Positions 11,736-23,668 of a stretch of 64,000 bases of DNA are shown in pieces. The notes below the pieces were generated by a model. It searched no databases. It was not told the DNA's origin and was given only the letters and a program-made list of their open reading frames with translations. Position 1 is the stretch's first letter, and each line of letters begins with the position of its first letter. This DNA comes from Branchiostoma floridae (Eukaryota > Chordata > Leptocardii > Amphioxiformes > Branchiostomatidae): NCBI RefSeq assembly GCF_000003815.2, contig NW_023365731.1, positions 81,704-145,703 of the forward strand, given 5' to 3'. The position numbers and the translations under genes were made by a program.

Positions 11736-14190
11736 TTTACAGTACCAGAAGATGTCCCTTCAGCTTAATAACACTTAAAATCACAAATCCTGAGATTACA
11801 ATAATTTGATGATCTAATGTGCACGAAATACTTATTAAGTATCACTTAACAGATAATTACAGTAATAATGAAATACAATAACAAATACAACTCCATTAGT
11901 AAAATTATATGCAATTAAGAACACTCATTTAAACATTTCCACTTATTTAAACAGAAAGAATGCAAACTGATTCAAATCTAATACGTTATACTAAGCACTA
12001 GACACAAAATGTTAGATTACTTAGAATAGTTTAGTTCCCCCCTCACCAATGGAACAGTCCACGCATGCGGACTGGGGCCTGAAGAAGGTAGTCTGGATCG
12101 AGCGACTCATGTCATGCATGTGAATACACGCTGTTCTGCTACGTCTGTGTGTGTACTTAATTATTCCCTGGCAGCAAAGAGATAGAAGCCGGATAAACAC
12201 AAAATACCATGTGAAACATAAATACAAAAGGAATTTGAAGGAGTACGTGCTTTTATGATCCATGTATTAATGGTATACCTTTTTAATGGACATATAGAAA
12301 CAGTAATCATTTAGAAACAGATGATTCAACAAAACAACAACAGTGCCCTCCAGCCTTCTGTGTTGCCTCGCTGACAAAAACTTGAATAATCATCAGTTTT
12401 AGGTTGGGTGCAGACTAATAAAGCTTGAGTGGAAATTACCAAACCGCTGCTGATGTTTTCTATCCATGCGGGGAAGATTAACAACTGATTACCTGGTGTA
12501 ACTGCGCTGGTAAGACAATCTGAGGCATGTGTGGGGAGCTTTCATCTTCTGTTTTTGAGGGACCGCCCTCGAATAACTATACTTACGTTAAATGGAGGTC
12601 CCGTGTTTCGGGATAACCACACCCCACGCACGTTAAAGAAGCCACCACACCTTTCGAAAAAGAGTAGGGCCATGCCCAATGTGCGATGGAGTTGGTAATT
12701 TACTTTAAAATCACCTAGATGAAGGCCTTGCCCTACCTCTATACATATCAGCCGCGCGGTGATTTATACCATGCACCCGGACGGGAGACTTGGCACATCC
12801 CCGTCTTTTATTTAGCTAGAAGAAAGTGTATGCCACTCCGTAAAGGGCGGTATAACCCCAACGGTTCCGTAATACAGCAGTATTACATAATATGATAGTA
12901 TAAAACTAATACTAAGGGATGCATTGAAGTCAGCAGAATGTCTTCGTGAATAGTGGCTGTTTGTTCTTTCATAGGTCCACGACTCTAAAATCCAGACTTC
13001 TAAACACATACACATGTATAATATGCGTTGCATAGAGCAGAATTATGTTGATGATTAAACATAAGGAATTCGCACGACTAAAAGTTAGAAGAATGACTTA
13101 CGTTACCAAGATATAGACATACGTTAACATAGTTCACTGAACTCCGTAGGCAAAGTGGATACAGTTTTATTCCGACTGCCGTCATTTCTAAACTTCTTTG
13201 TTCTTCCTTCTGGAGAAATGAAGTTCACGAATGCTGCCAGTTTTTCAACGTACCAGAAAAAAATGTGTTCTTCATGTGTGCTTCATTTTTGCCAAATTAA
13301 TCCAACTCATTAGGTACAAATTTGGTTAATTTTTCTCAGAAAGCAAATGTCCATTTTAAGGCACCCTGGGGACTTTCGCTTGGACACAAAAAGCAGAACA
13401 AAACGTTTTTATCCTCAGAATATTCCTACAGTTAACGTCATCTATGCGTAAACGCCCTATTAATATAAATGAATGAAGACCTTTATTGCACATTTTTGCC
13501 CCACTGGGCTAAGTACAGGTCACGTGGTAAGGATGATATATATGTAACAATGGAAACAATCATACACATCTATATATGCAGATATGCGTCTAATCTATTT
13601 TTAGGACATTCGACTCCCTCTCGTTTCTTAATAATTGCATAATTAGTTAATGAAATAGAAGTAAAATGACAACGGAAAAAGGCTAGTATCCCCAAATGAG
13701 AAAGTCCCAGCACCTTCCAAAGTTTGTCATTGAAAGTTAACAGTTGTGGGAAGAAGTTAAGACTGTTAAGCAAACTTTTTAACAAGAACTTGATTCTTTT
13801 TTGCCATTTCTAACCCCCAATACTAACACGTTAACGGAGAATGTGTGTTACTGTGTATGCCTCTTACTTATGGTCCGAGAGTTGCTTCATCCTCTGCAAT
13901 AAGCGACGGATTTCTTGACCATGAAATAAGAAAATATTGCACATATCTTTTTCTTTCTAGAGAAGTACACAAATGTCACCTACATTATTGGTGACTTCCA
14001 GAGCTGACGTGTAACGTTATAAAGGGGATTTCCCTGCCGAAGTATTCCCTATTAGTTTGCTCTGGAACGGCTGCAGGGGCGTTTTTGTCAAAATCTTCCA
14101 AGGAGAATAACGGAACAAAGGAACGACGGATTTCATGATTTTTTAATATCTTTTCATTTTCTTAATAAATGTATAGATCTAGAAAAGAAC

Positions 14191-14310
14191 AATGTGGCAC
14201 TGCGCTCTAGTTAGCAACTTAGTCCTTTACCCCTTATCGAAGTGATACTCATTTTTACACCTGGGTGAAGTGGAGGTGGTGGATTGGTTGAGGCCTGCCC
14301 CTTGCCTTCT
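14191..14310 (-). mobile_element. SINE fragment at the unit 1/unit 2 junction
   Basis: Reads CATTTTTACACCTGGGTGAAG, the minus-strand signature of the same SINE family as 1213-1404, with neighbouring TTTACCCC and GAAGT pieces. The tRNA-like head is missing. It sits where homology to the end of unit 1 stops and homology to the start of the LRR unit begins. Confidence 0.5.
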
Positions 14311-15344
14311 AACTACAGTAACCCTTTAACGACTTATTCATTGTATGGTCACCAAAGTTTCAGAGAATAATGTAGACATAATATCTGATGATTTTACGAA
14401 ATTGGACGCTATCATAAAGTAATAACCTTACGTGATAAAGACGTCATCAATTTGACTTTATTGGTTGGAACCATTAAAAATGGGACTTCCCAGAAAACTT
14501 CAAGGTATGTCACAAAACTGTAACATCAAGTGTAGATAACAGAATGATAATGTTTATCAATAGCAATGTTGTCAATAGCAACATTAGTAACGTCAAAATG
14601 ACGTTCTGAAATTACGTCACGCATGTCCTCGATACTAGTTGGACTCCGCCCTCACCTTCAATGTTCAAAAATACATTTTTTTTAGCAAATATTAGCCAAA
14701 GACAACAAAAATAGACTAAAAATGTTAATTCCGCTGATGTAGTCAAATTAGTATAATTTATGTATATCCAATTACGAAAGATAGTCTAGATAACATAAGA
14801 TCTTATCTATGTCATAAAATAGCAGTAATGAAATTCTAGGAAAATTCATTAAATTTGGTGGCTCTGGCGTAAGCCCTTCTGGCGTTAAGCGACATGAAAT
14901 TTGGCGTAGGCCTCAAAAGCTACCCCCCCCGTTTAAATAGGGTTAAATACACGTAATATATGTGGCAGATGGAAGATTAACAGATAATACTGATGCAAAT
15001 AAGTCCCTGATTTGCATAATTGATGCAAAAAGTGCCACAATTCATTAATTGCTAAATGATACGTCTGTCAACATTATTACTTGTACATTGTAACTTAAAG
15101 CTATAAAAAAGCATAGATTATGTAGATATGTAAATGATTTGCATAATAAGAAGGTTTAATGAAGTAATGAGGTATGTTTGAAATTGAGTTCGACAGGATA
15201 GGTCAGTGGTCTTGTCTCTAGCCTTTGTTCGATGACATTCTTGGTGCAGGCGCCTCTAGAGAGTCTGCAAAGAGGCTAGACCATGTGGTGTTTTGACATG
15301 TTCAGCGCTTCAGAATTATTTTTTCTTAGGCCAGAGTGAGTTAC

Positions 15345-15753
15345 ATGGTGCAGATCTTACACAAACATATTTACTGAAAAATCGGGACAGGGTAAAGCTA
15401 TAGAAGAAAGCTTAAAATTTGATCAAAGGCATAATATATCATTGAAACGTTCCGTGTTTCCCACGATCTATCAGACTAATAAGAACAAATATGGCGAAAC
15501 ACGTCACACGTGAATGCCTGAGGCCTTAGAATTCTTTTCTTCTTCGCGAAGGCCAGCGCTCGCATGTTAAAAATAACAAAGAATTTAGTAATGTAGAAAG
15601 GACATCTTGTTAAGTCAGAGCGCTGTTGCGCCACTGCAGAGAGCACGGCTGTTTTCTGCGCTGCCCAGGTTCTGCCGTGGGGATACACTAAAAGGTAACA
15701 CCTTTGTTGTTCTTTCCTTTGGTAAGGTGAAGATGATGATATAGCCTTGGATA
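15345..15753 (+). promoter_or_regulatory. Conserved upstream block of LRR copy B
   Basis: Homologous to 2182-2689 and 27910-28480. It keeps the CATAATATATCATTG stretch near 15430 and the block up to the ATG. Confidence 0.45.
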
Positions 15754-18700
15754 ATGGCGGTAAAGCTAGCAGCAAAAGTCTCTATTTTGCTGTTTTTGCA
15801 GCCCTTAGTGTCAGGTATTGACGCAGGTAGCTGGCAGAGCTGCCGTAAGGTGTCTGTGGTGAAGTGTGGTGTAGGCGATAGCCGTAGTGATGGTCGTGAG
15901 TACCGGTATGACATTGGAGCGTACCAGTACAAGTGGACCAAATACCCACGCGAGGTATCCAGCTACAATGGCCCATTTGACACCGTTACTTTGAGTCAGG
16001 TGCACCAATCTTGTCAGGTCTGCTCAAATGAAACAAAGCCTACCCAGGGGGGTCCCACGCAGAGCCCTTCGCTACCACCCGGCATTGTCAACATCATGAT
16101 CGTTGATAACAACGTGGGCAAGCTTGGCACTGAAAAGGCAGAGCTCCTCTCTGAGATCCCCTGTGGCAGAGATTGCAAGCTGTGGTTTGTGGGTTGTAAC
16201 CTAACGGAGATAGAGGGAGGGGCGTTTGCTAAGTTGCCACAGGTATCAGCCCTGGTCATCTGGCGGAGCAATGTCCAGACTCTGAGGAACGGCACATTTT
16301 CAGGGATGGACGGTCTCAAACGTCTGCTGCTGTTGGAGAACAACCTGACACAACTGGAGGTGAGGTTTCAGAGACAAAGAAAGGTGCAATTCTTATCAAT
16401 ATAATACTGTTTTGGCGACGCCTCAGGGGCGATATTGTATAATAGTATTGTGTGCAGTTTGCAAGAATTATAGGAATTATACAGGAGTGTGTCCACAGGA
16501 ATGCTAGAGTCCACGGTAATGTTTAGAATGTTGCTGTCATGAAACTCTATACCAGGAGTACTATAAACAACCTCAGAAAATGTGATGGTAGAAAGTAGTA
16601 GGTCAGATCATCAGACTTGAGTTTGAGTTTGTTCCACTTGCTGACCCAGTCAAAAATTCTTACTTCGGCGTTAATGATTCTAACCCAACAGCGGAAAAGA
16701 TATTCTCCTAGACACAGACTTCCGACACGTTTAATGTTCATCATATTTCATTTTCTATCCAACACAGAATGGCTGCTTGGATGGGTTGTCCAGCTTGTCC
16801 GAGCTCATCCTTGTGGACAACCAGATCCTGACCCTGTCACCTGACACGTTCCGGGGAGTGCAGCCGTGGTGGTTTGACGTAAGTGCCAATCTTATCGCTA
16901 ACGTAGCACCTGGGGCCCTGCAGGCGATCAAGTCCGTAGAATATGTCCGCGCTGTTGAGAACGACCTGGAAAATATCGGCGCGGGGATGTTCCACGGTCT
17001 TGAGCGGCTGAAATCCCTGAACCTTGAGGGCAACAAGATCTCTCACATCGCTGCGGGCGCGTTCCTCTCAAACGCAAAAATGCGCTTCCTAAATCTCGTG
17101 GGGAACAGGCTTACCTTCCTATCCGGCGGGTGGTTCAGATGGTCATTTCCATCCCATCTGAAGGTGCGTGGAAATGCGATTGCCACCATATGCATTGCGT
17201 CGGAAGAGAGGCTGCCTTGGCATATCACGCTTGATAATCCACCGCGCTGTACCTGTGCGAATGATTGGCTGTACGAACGCCAGGGGAACACCCTGAAGTT
17301 CAAACAGCGATTCATCTCGACAATACGGGTTCTCCCCGGTACAAGCTGTCCCGCCTGGGCACTCAAGTCAAATCCTCCCGCACCAGTCAATCCCAGACCA
17401 CTGCCCTGCCCAGCGCCGCTGGTGGAGATCTTGAATGTTGAACGCAGCGCCACGTACAAGTACAAAGCTGTTGGCGATGTGTATTGGGAGCAGCCGCCCG
17501 CAGTGTCCTTTTCCTTCCCTAACGGCTTACACCACGAGGTTGACATGACGTACGACACAAACACGACCACACACGACAATCTGCCGACAGGCAATCTGAC
17601 CGTGAGAGTGGTGACCGACTTGAAGGCCGAGGGCTGGGTGAAATGTATGGGGCCACAGAACCTGTTGGGTGAATCAGGAAATGATAGCTTGTGTTCCAAC
17701 TACATGGGTAAGTCCAGATTCATCCTTTGGCTAGAGACCGCCGAGCCCTTGGCCTTCGAGAACACCACTTGTACTGCTTCTTCGGAAACTGGCTCCCACA
17801 CTGTCGTCTTCATGGCGAGCGAGCGCGCACACTCTGGCATAACAACACCCCAAGCCACAGAGCTCTCACTCATGAACACGACACCATTCTCAAACAGAAT
17901 CACTACACCACTGTACACAAGCGCGAGCGATGATGGCTATGAAGACCTAAAGTGGTACATCGTGTCGGCAGTCATTGGTCTGTTGTCGCCACTCGCTGTG
18001 TTGGGAGTTTGCGGATGTGCCGTGTACATCTGGCGTAGGCTCAGGCGCATAGCTCCAGGTAACCCCTCAGGCCCATCCCGTAACGGTAACCAGATCACTG
18101 CCTGCTCCAGGTGGCCTGTTGGAGATGATGGCAACATGGATGAGTCAGTGATCAGTCCGTACTCTGAGGGTGGTTTTGATGATCACGACAGCTTGGATGA
18201 GTCAGAATCAGTTATCAGCCCTTACGCTGAGGGTGGTTTCCAGGACCACCCCGATTTGCGCAGGGCAGATTCTTCTCAGTCAGAAATCGTCCCGTACGGA
18301 TTGGCGAAGCTTAGCGCAGCGTACGCAGGCCGCGCCCGCGCGCAGACACACCCCGTGCCGTCCCGCCCGTACAGCACCGAGCGCCCTCGTCAGACACCGA
18401 ACAGGGAAGGTGCCGTCCTGACTGCCTATGGCCCAAATGGTCGCGACAAGTCCGGCAAAAAGTGCTACCAGCACCCATCCATCCTCCCCTACCCGGGTGC
18501 CACCCAGTCCTCTGCCTACCAGCAGAATGCCAGCGCCGCTCAGCGTTTCCGCAAGGCACGTTGTTACAACTCCCCTGCCCTGACCATTGACCAAGAACGC
18601 ACCCTGTCCAGCACATATGACCAGAATGACCCTAGAGAGACCGCCAAGGGTTCCCGCAAGGCACCTTGCTACAACTCCCCTGCCCTGGCCACTGACCAAA

Positions 18701-19023
18701 ACCGTACCCTGTCCAACACATTTGACCAGAATGACCCGAGAGAGGCCGCCAAGGGTTCCCGCAAGGCACCTTGCTACAACTCCCCTACCCTGGCCACTGA
18801 CCAAAACCGTACCCTGTCCAACACATATGACCAGCATGACCCTAGAGAGGCCGCCACCGGTCGGGGAATCAGTTACATCTGCCCCTCCCCTGCGGCCAGT
18901 GCTAACAGGTCTCCAGCAGCTGCCTACAGCCAGAATGACCGTAGAGAGGCGATAACTGACACCCCTGACTCCCCCGAGACAAACAGCTATGAACCGGCGT
19001 CCGCACGCTGTCAGGTTCAGTGA
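15754..19023 (+). CDS. LRR type I membrane protein, copy B
   Basis: Two exons, 15754-16359 and 16768-19023, joined in phase 0 (CTGGAG|gtgagg ... acacag|AAT), give 953 residues. In order: signal peptide 1-25; a Cys-bearing N-terminal region (C30, C38, C87, C90); a Thr/Pro linker near 95-108; about eight LRRs from 112 to 345, with the intron inside the LRR array; an LRRCT-like cluster (NPPRCTCANDWL, then C396 and C416). A beta-sandwich-like stalk follows, with Cys at 495, 511 and 537 and an Ig-like TCTASSETGSH motif. The membrane helix is at about 597-623 and basic residues (RRLRR) start the tail. The tail has two ISPYxEGGF motifs and three 35-residue repeats. LRR ectodomains bind proteins or microbial ligands in known families; the ligand here is unknown. 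The frame is open throughout, making it one of two intact copies in this cluster. I recognise no vertebrate orthologue. Confidence 0.85.
18550..18864 (+). repeat. Three 105-bp coding tandem repeats in copy B
   Basis: Units at 18550-18654, 18655-18759 and 18760-18864 encode the 35-residue Tyr-containing unit of the cytoplasmic tail. Confidence 0.92.
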
Positions 19024-21442
19024 TTACAGAAGGAAGAGATTGATGAAAAAAATTTGACCAATCTTAAATTGTTAAGTGGGCTTTTGGCTATTTCAAATTC
19101 CATCAAATTTTGTGGTTTACAAGTCAGTCTCATAATCAGATTTTGCACATTTACCAAAAAGTACCATTCTGTTGTTTCTTAAAAAAATCGTATTCTTTCA
19201 AAGAACAAATAGAGAAAGAGGTGGAAAATTATCTTCTCTTTCATGGAGTTCATTATAAAGAAATGTAAAGCAAACATTAAACCTACTGGAGTTTTCGGCC
19301 CCTTGTAGATACACTGATCTTCCCGAAACTAGAACAAACCTCTTCAATATAATTGGCTATATACTGGCAAAACTCTAGTTATTTAAAGTTCTACCGAGAT
19401 TTCAATATTTTGGTACATGTAATTAGATCTAGACCCACACTGATAGTTTTCGATAGTTTTCAGTGTCTAAAATGCATTGCGTTTCCTCTTTTACTATCCT
19501 TGCCTAGAAAATGCCAAAAAAGCAAATGCTCAAGCAACTGGATATGATTTTTGAAAATTATGTTTTTTTTTCATTTTTTTTTCAGAACGTGAAAATTGGT
19601 GCCGTTTGTGTGTGTAATTGTGGATATATGGATTTGTGGACAAGATAACTAGAGAATCTGCTAATGGATTATTGTGGCGTTTGGAAGTTTTATTGTGTCC
19701 TTAAATCATTTGACATAGATCATGCAAATTGGATCTTCATTTGCATCATTAATTAGAAAGTGCTTTAACATTTAGCATTGTTTGCTAAGACTTGCAAAGC
19801 TTAAACATTTTGTATGATTTTGGTGAAGAAGATTGACGAATTTAGTATACACGATTTTGTACCTTATTTGCATAATAAATGAGAAACCTTGAGAACACAC
19901 CATAACAATGACGTCATTGGACGAAGGAACGAGGTCGTGGAACTCTTGTCGGTATTTATTTCATTTCATTTTCTTTCCTTTTTTCTTTCCTAAAAAGTTG
20001 TTTTCAAATAAGACTGGTAATCATCCAATCAACATGCGCATGTTAAATCTAGTCCACAATGGATGAATGTTTTCTTTGTGAGTGAATTGAAAAGGTGTAA
20101 AAAAATCTTCATGTAATAAAAATCGTGGCTGCACTGTATCATGGATATGGTAGGAGCCAATATTCACAGAATTGCATTCCTGGTAAAGCAAAAAAAAAAG
20201 AGAAAAAAGAAACAACAACACCACCACACATTTAAATTGGAAGAATTGCGATAAACTAAAGGAAATGTTTATTTTTTTCAGACCTTAAAATCAGACAAAC
20301 ACAGATTTGCAAAATATAGATAAAATGTAAATGCATGCTACCATTCTGTAACACATTGAAAATGCCGGCCTCTAAAATACATTGTTGTCGTTGAACACAG
20401 CGTTTTGACAGAAGCAAATATGGCTTGGGTGCTGTTATTTTAGTTTTCAGTGAGCCGCTGGCATTTTTGTGACCAGGACAGAATCCAGGCTGTATTGTAG
20501 AGAATATTGAAAACCCAATTTGTAACTGTTAAATCACTTGTAGGAACTTTCAGAGATGGAAGAAGGATAGCAGGGCACTAGCCATCTCTGTAGGAACATC
20601 TAGAGTACCTGTATGAATTATTTTAGTTTTTCTGGTTCTTACAAAAAGGAAACCGTTTGCACCATCTAAACAAGTAGCCAAATATCTAAAATAAAACATA
20701 CAGCCACTTTCCATACATGTATTTTCTTTCTTAATCTTTTCTGGGTAAAAGCAATCTGTTGTAAAATAGTTGCAAATTAGAATATCAAATAAATATAGAG
20801 TAGGAATGATAAGTAACAATTACAGTGGTGTAAATCCATGTACAAGAGTTATTTCATGCTAAAATGATAATTGAGGTTTGTGAAATGGGAATAATATCAA
20901 TTTTTCTCCACTGTCTGACAACTTTTCTTGCCTAGCAATAGATGAACAAAACATAACATTTAATGGTAAATGGACCCAACAGAAAATAATAGCACAACAA
21001 TTTTTTTCTTCAAGCAATCACCATATTTGCAGCTGCATGTTATAATGATATTCATTGTATTCATTGGTGACAGAAAGGGAGCGTTCTGAAATGCCATAAT
21101 CCTACTAGTTGTACTAGCAGTGCCATATAAATGATTATGTATGGAATTTGTCACCAACAAAGTAAATAGCAAGAAATCTGTGATCTGTTTGCTACGTTAT
21201 ATGAAAGTACCCATGGCAAATTTGTTCGCAAGCATTGTACGACAGTAGTTTAAAAGAGAGAGAGATGGGAGGGAGAGTGTCCCATATACAATTGGATCTC
21301 CCTGAAAAATAGATGTCGCTGACGAAATGAAAAATACATCTCAAGTAATACCAGCTTCATGAACAAACTTAAGGTAACATTTTACTGTTCGTACTGAAGG
21401 AACAGTCGTTACATTTGGTGTTTACTCGAGAAATTCCACTAC

Positions 21443-21445
<3 letters not shown>

Positions 21446-21485
<40 letters not shown>
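21446..21485. repeat. (TC)n microsatellite
   Basis: About 20 uninterrupted TC units; longer and purer than its counterpart at 8269-8306. Confidence 0.95.
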
Positions 21486-21491
<6 letters not shown>

Positions 21492-21569
21492 GACAAGTAT
21501 TTTTGTGAGAAAAGTATTATATGAACAGCTGACCATGGTTGAGCAGTCGGTTGTACTAGGGTTGTATTG

Positions 21570-21656
21570 CACATGCCGGATGAGGGACAACAACATCTGG
21601 GATTCGAACGCGGGACTTGCAGTCCATGGTCACTACCAAGTGAGCAACAAACCCCA
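21570..21656 (-). mobile_element. tRNA-like SINE head, unit 2 copy
   Basis: Box B (CGTTCGAATCCC) lies on the minus strand at 21599-21610. Homologous to 8395-8475. Confidence 0.5.
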
Positions 21657-23606
21657 AACGTGTTCGTGTGTGCTTTTGACTTTGACTTTATTCATAGCCA
21701 CCATATCTCTACCTTTCCACACATTAATACTTCACATAACAGAAAAGTTGGCGTAACAGAACAATCAGTCGGATTCAAATTGTGATTCACAATGTATATG
21801 ACAAGTGTATGAAGATGTTGTACTGTATTCTATGTGCAATCTATCATATATGCTCTGTGACGATCAGTCTATGAATGGTGGTAGCAGAACACAGTATTTA
21901 TGCGCGACCCCCTGGGGTCCATGACGCGGATACATAAAGTAGTATGGATAAACGTGTTGAAGGAGAGGTAAAAAGCCTTGTTTGAGGGGCAGCCAGATAT
22001 AACCTGTGCTGGGTGGTCACGGAAGGTGTCGACTCTGAGACTGTATGGCTTGGATTGTGAAAGATTTCTATTTCGTGTATAAATGCCAATAACAATACCC
22101 TGTCATGAGAGTGAGAGAGTCCATTACGCAACTGTCCTTCCAGTGTGAGCCGGCTGCAGTTATTTGACCTCCGCAGAGCGGCGTTACAAAGTGGGCGTGA
22201 GAAGGCGATACCCCGACAATGTTTTCTTCTAGATATTTTGTGGCTTGTACCCTGAACTCGACCATCCGTTTTTGGTATTCCTAAACTGCATCCTATTATG
22301 TATTGTTCCGCGTCGAAGAAAGTCACCTCGTGGCCCTTAACTATTGAAATCCCTATCGGCTGAAAACTGTGTTCTGCTACCTTGTACCCCATTTGCAATG
22401 TGTCACATATGTACTGTATATAACAGGATTCAACAACTCTTCTTCCACTTTTCCGTATGGATCTAAGATCATCATCAAAATGGTATAATAACAAATATGA
22501 TTCAGGTCTATTCATAACCCTTGTAACCATCATCATTTTTGTGTTACAAACATAACACGTTACAGGCACATTTTGTAGACATCTACTATTGGTGTCATGA
22601 TCCATACAATGCTCACAAGCCAATGCGAGTGAAAAAAGTCATCTTTAGTATGTAGCATTGTATACTATATACAGATGGCTAAAGGACAACACAACATGCT
22701 AACAACATGCCCCATGTGTGGTTGCTTTGGTTCTTTTGGAAGATTTAGGATCACAAAGTATTGCAAAAAAGGTAGGAGCAAAATGTTTCTATTGTGCAAT
22801 ACATACTGTCATTGTCATCAAGACTTCATTGGTGTCAATGATTCGATGTTGATGATGATGAATACAAATATATGATTTGGAAAAACTTGTAAAAGTGAAC
22901 TGGTCAAAGTTATATGATGTTTAACACATCCAATGATGATGTAATGTCAATGTTAACATGAGTGACATGTGTGACATGTCACATCAATGGTTATGATCAT
23001 GGATTTATACATTTTACAATGTACTTTCTTGTAAAAGATAGTCTTGGAAGTGTGGAAATTGTCTGAGATGACAAACTCCAAATGAATGATATTGTGGACT
23101 CCTACAAAGTTAACTTAATGTAAACTGTACAAAGTGCATTGAATAATACTGTAATAGACTTTATTGATGTTGATAATCTAATGTTGACGAATACAAATAT
23201 ATGCCTTGGAACAACCAGTAAATATGGACTGGTTCAAGTGATGTGTATAAGGCATTGAAAAATGATGTAATGCCAATATAATCATTTGTGACATATCAAA
23301 TGAATGTTTGCATGTATAATGCATCCATACACTTTTACAGTGTATTTTCTTGTAGAAGCTTGTCTTGCATGTGTGGATATTGTCTGGATTTAAAAAATTC
23401 AAAAACAAAAAGAAGAGATATTGTCACTGCTGCCATGTTCATGTAAATGTAGAGTTCATTGATGCCTATAATTTGATGTTGATAAAACAAATATTTGCTT
23501 GGAACAAGAAGTAAATATGAATTGGTTCAAGTAATATGTGTACTGTAAGGCATTAGTTGATACTGTAATGTTAAGGTACACATGAGTGATAGACCACACC
23601 TGATGC

Positions 23607-23667
<61 letters not shown>
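23607..23667. repeat. (ATCT)n microsatellite
   Basis: About 15 ATCT units, absent from the matching places in units 1 (near 10915) and 3 (near 36590). It expanded after duplication. Confidence 0.95.

Positions 23668-23668
<1 letters not shown>

Larger units (their letters stand above)
5800..15344. other. 3' UTR and long spacer of unit 1, no convincing gene
   Basis: The whole stretch to about 14.17 kb recurs after copy B (19024-26545). Up to about 12.55 kb it also recurs after copy C (32091-38830), so it belongs to the duplicated segment. A candidate poly(A) signal (AATAAA) lies at 6157-6162. It holds a TC microsatellite, a tRNA-like SINE, a LINE insertion and TG-rich runs. Short open frames, such as that on the minus strand near 9532-9957, are not kept intact across the three units. 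Unit 2 begins near 14.19 kb with a SINE fragment; 14320-14940 holds a dispersed repeat related to 45830-45990 and, inverted, to 53590-53780. Confidence 0.6.

Noticed and set aside
21599-21656. Possible tRNA-Cys gene
   Set aside because: The arms do not form a complete cloverleaf and the sequence recurs in a repeat context; it is better read as a SINE head.
21898-22623. 241-codon minus-strand open frame in the spacer of unit 2
   Set aside because: The unit 1 counterpart is shorter and frameshifted and the unit 3 one is broken; the composition shows no domain. Conservation is that of the duplicated DNA, not of a protein.
22675-22875. Small frame with CPMCGC zinc-finger-like start (also near 10010 and 35708)
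   Set aside because: Stops appear early in units 1 and 3; no splice context supports it.
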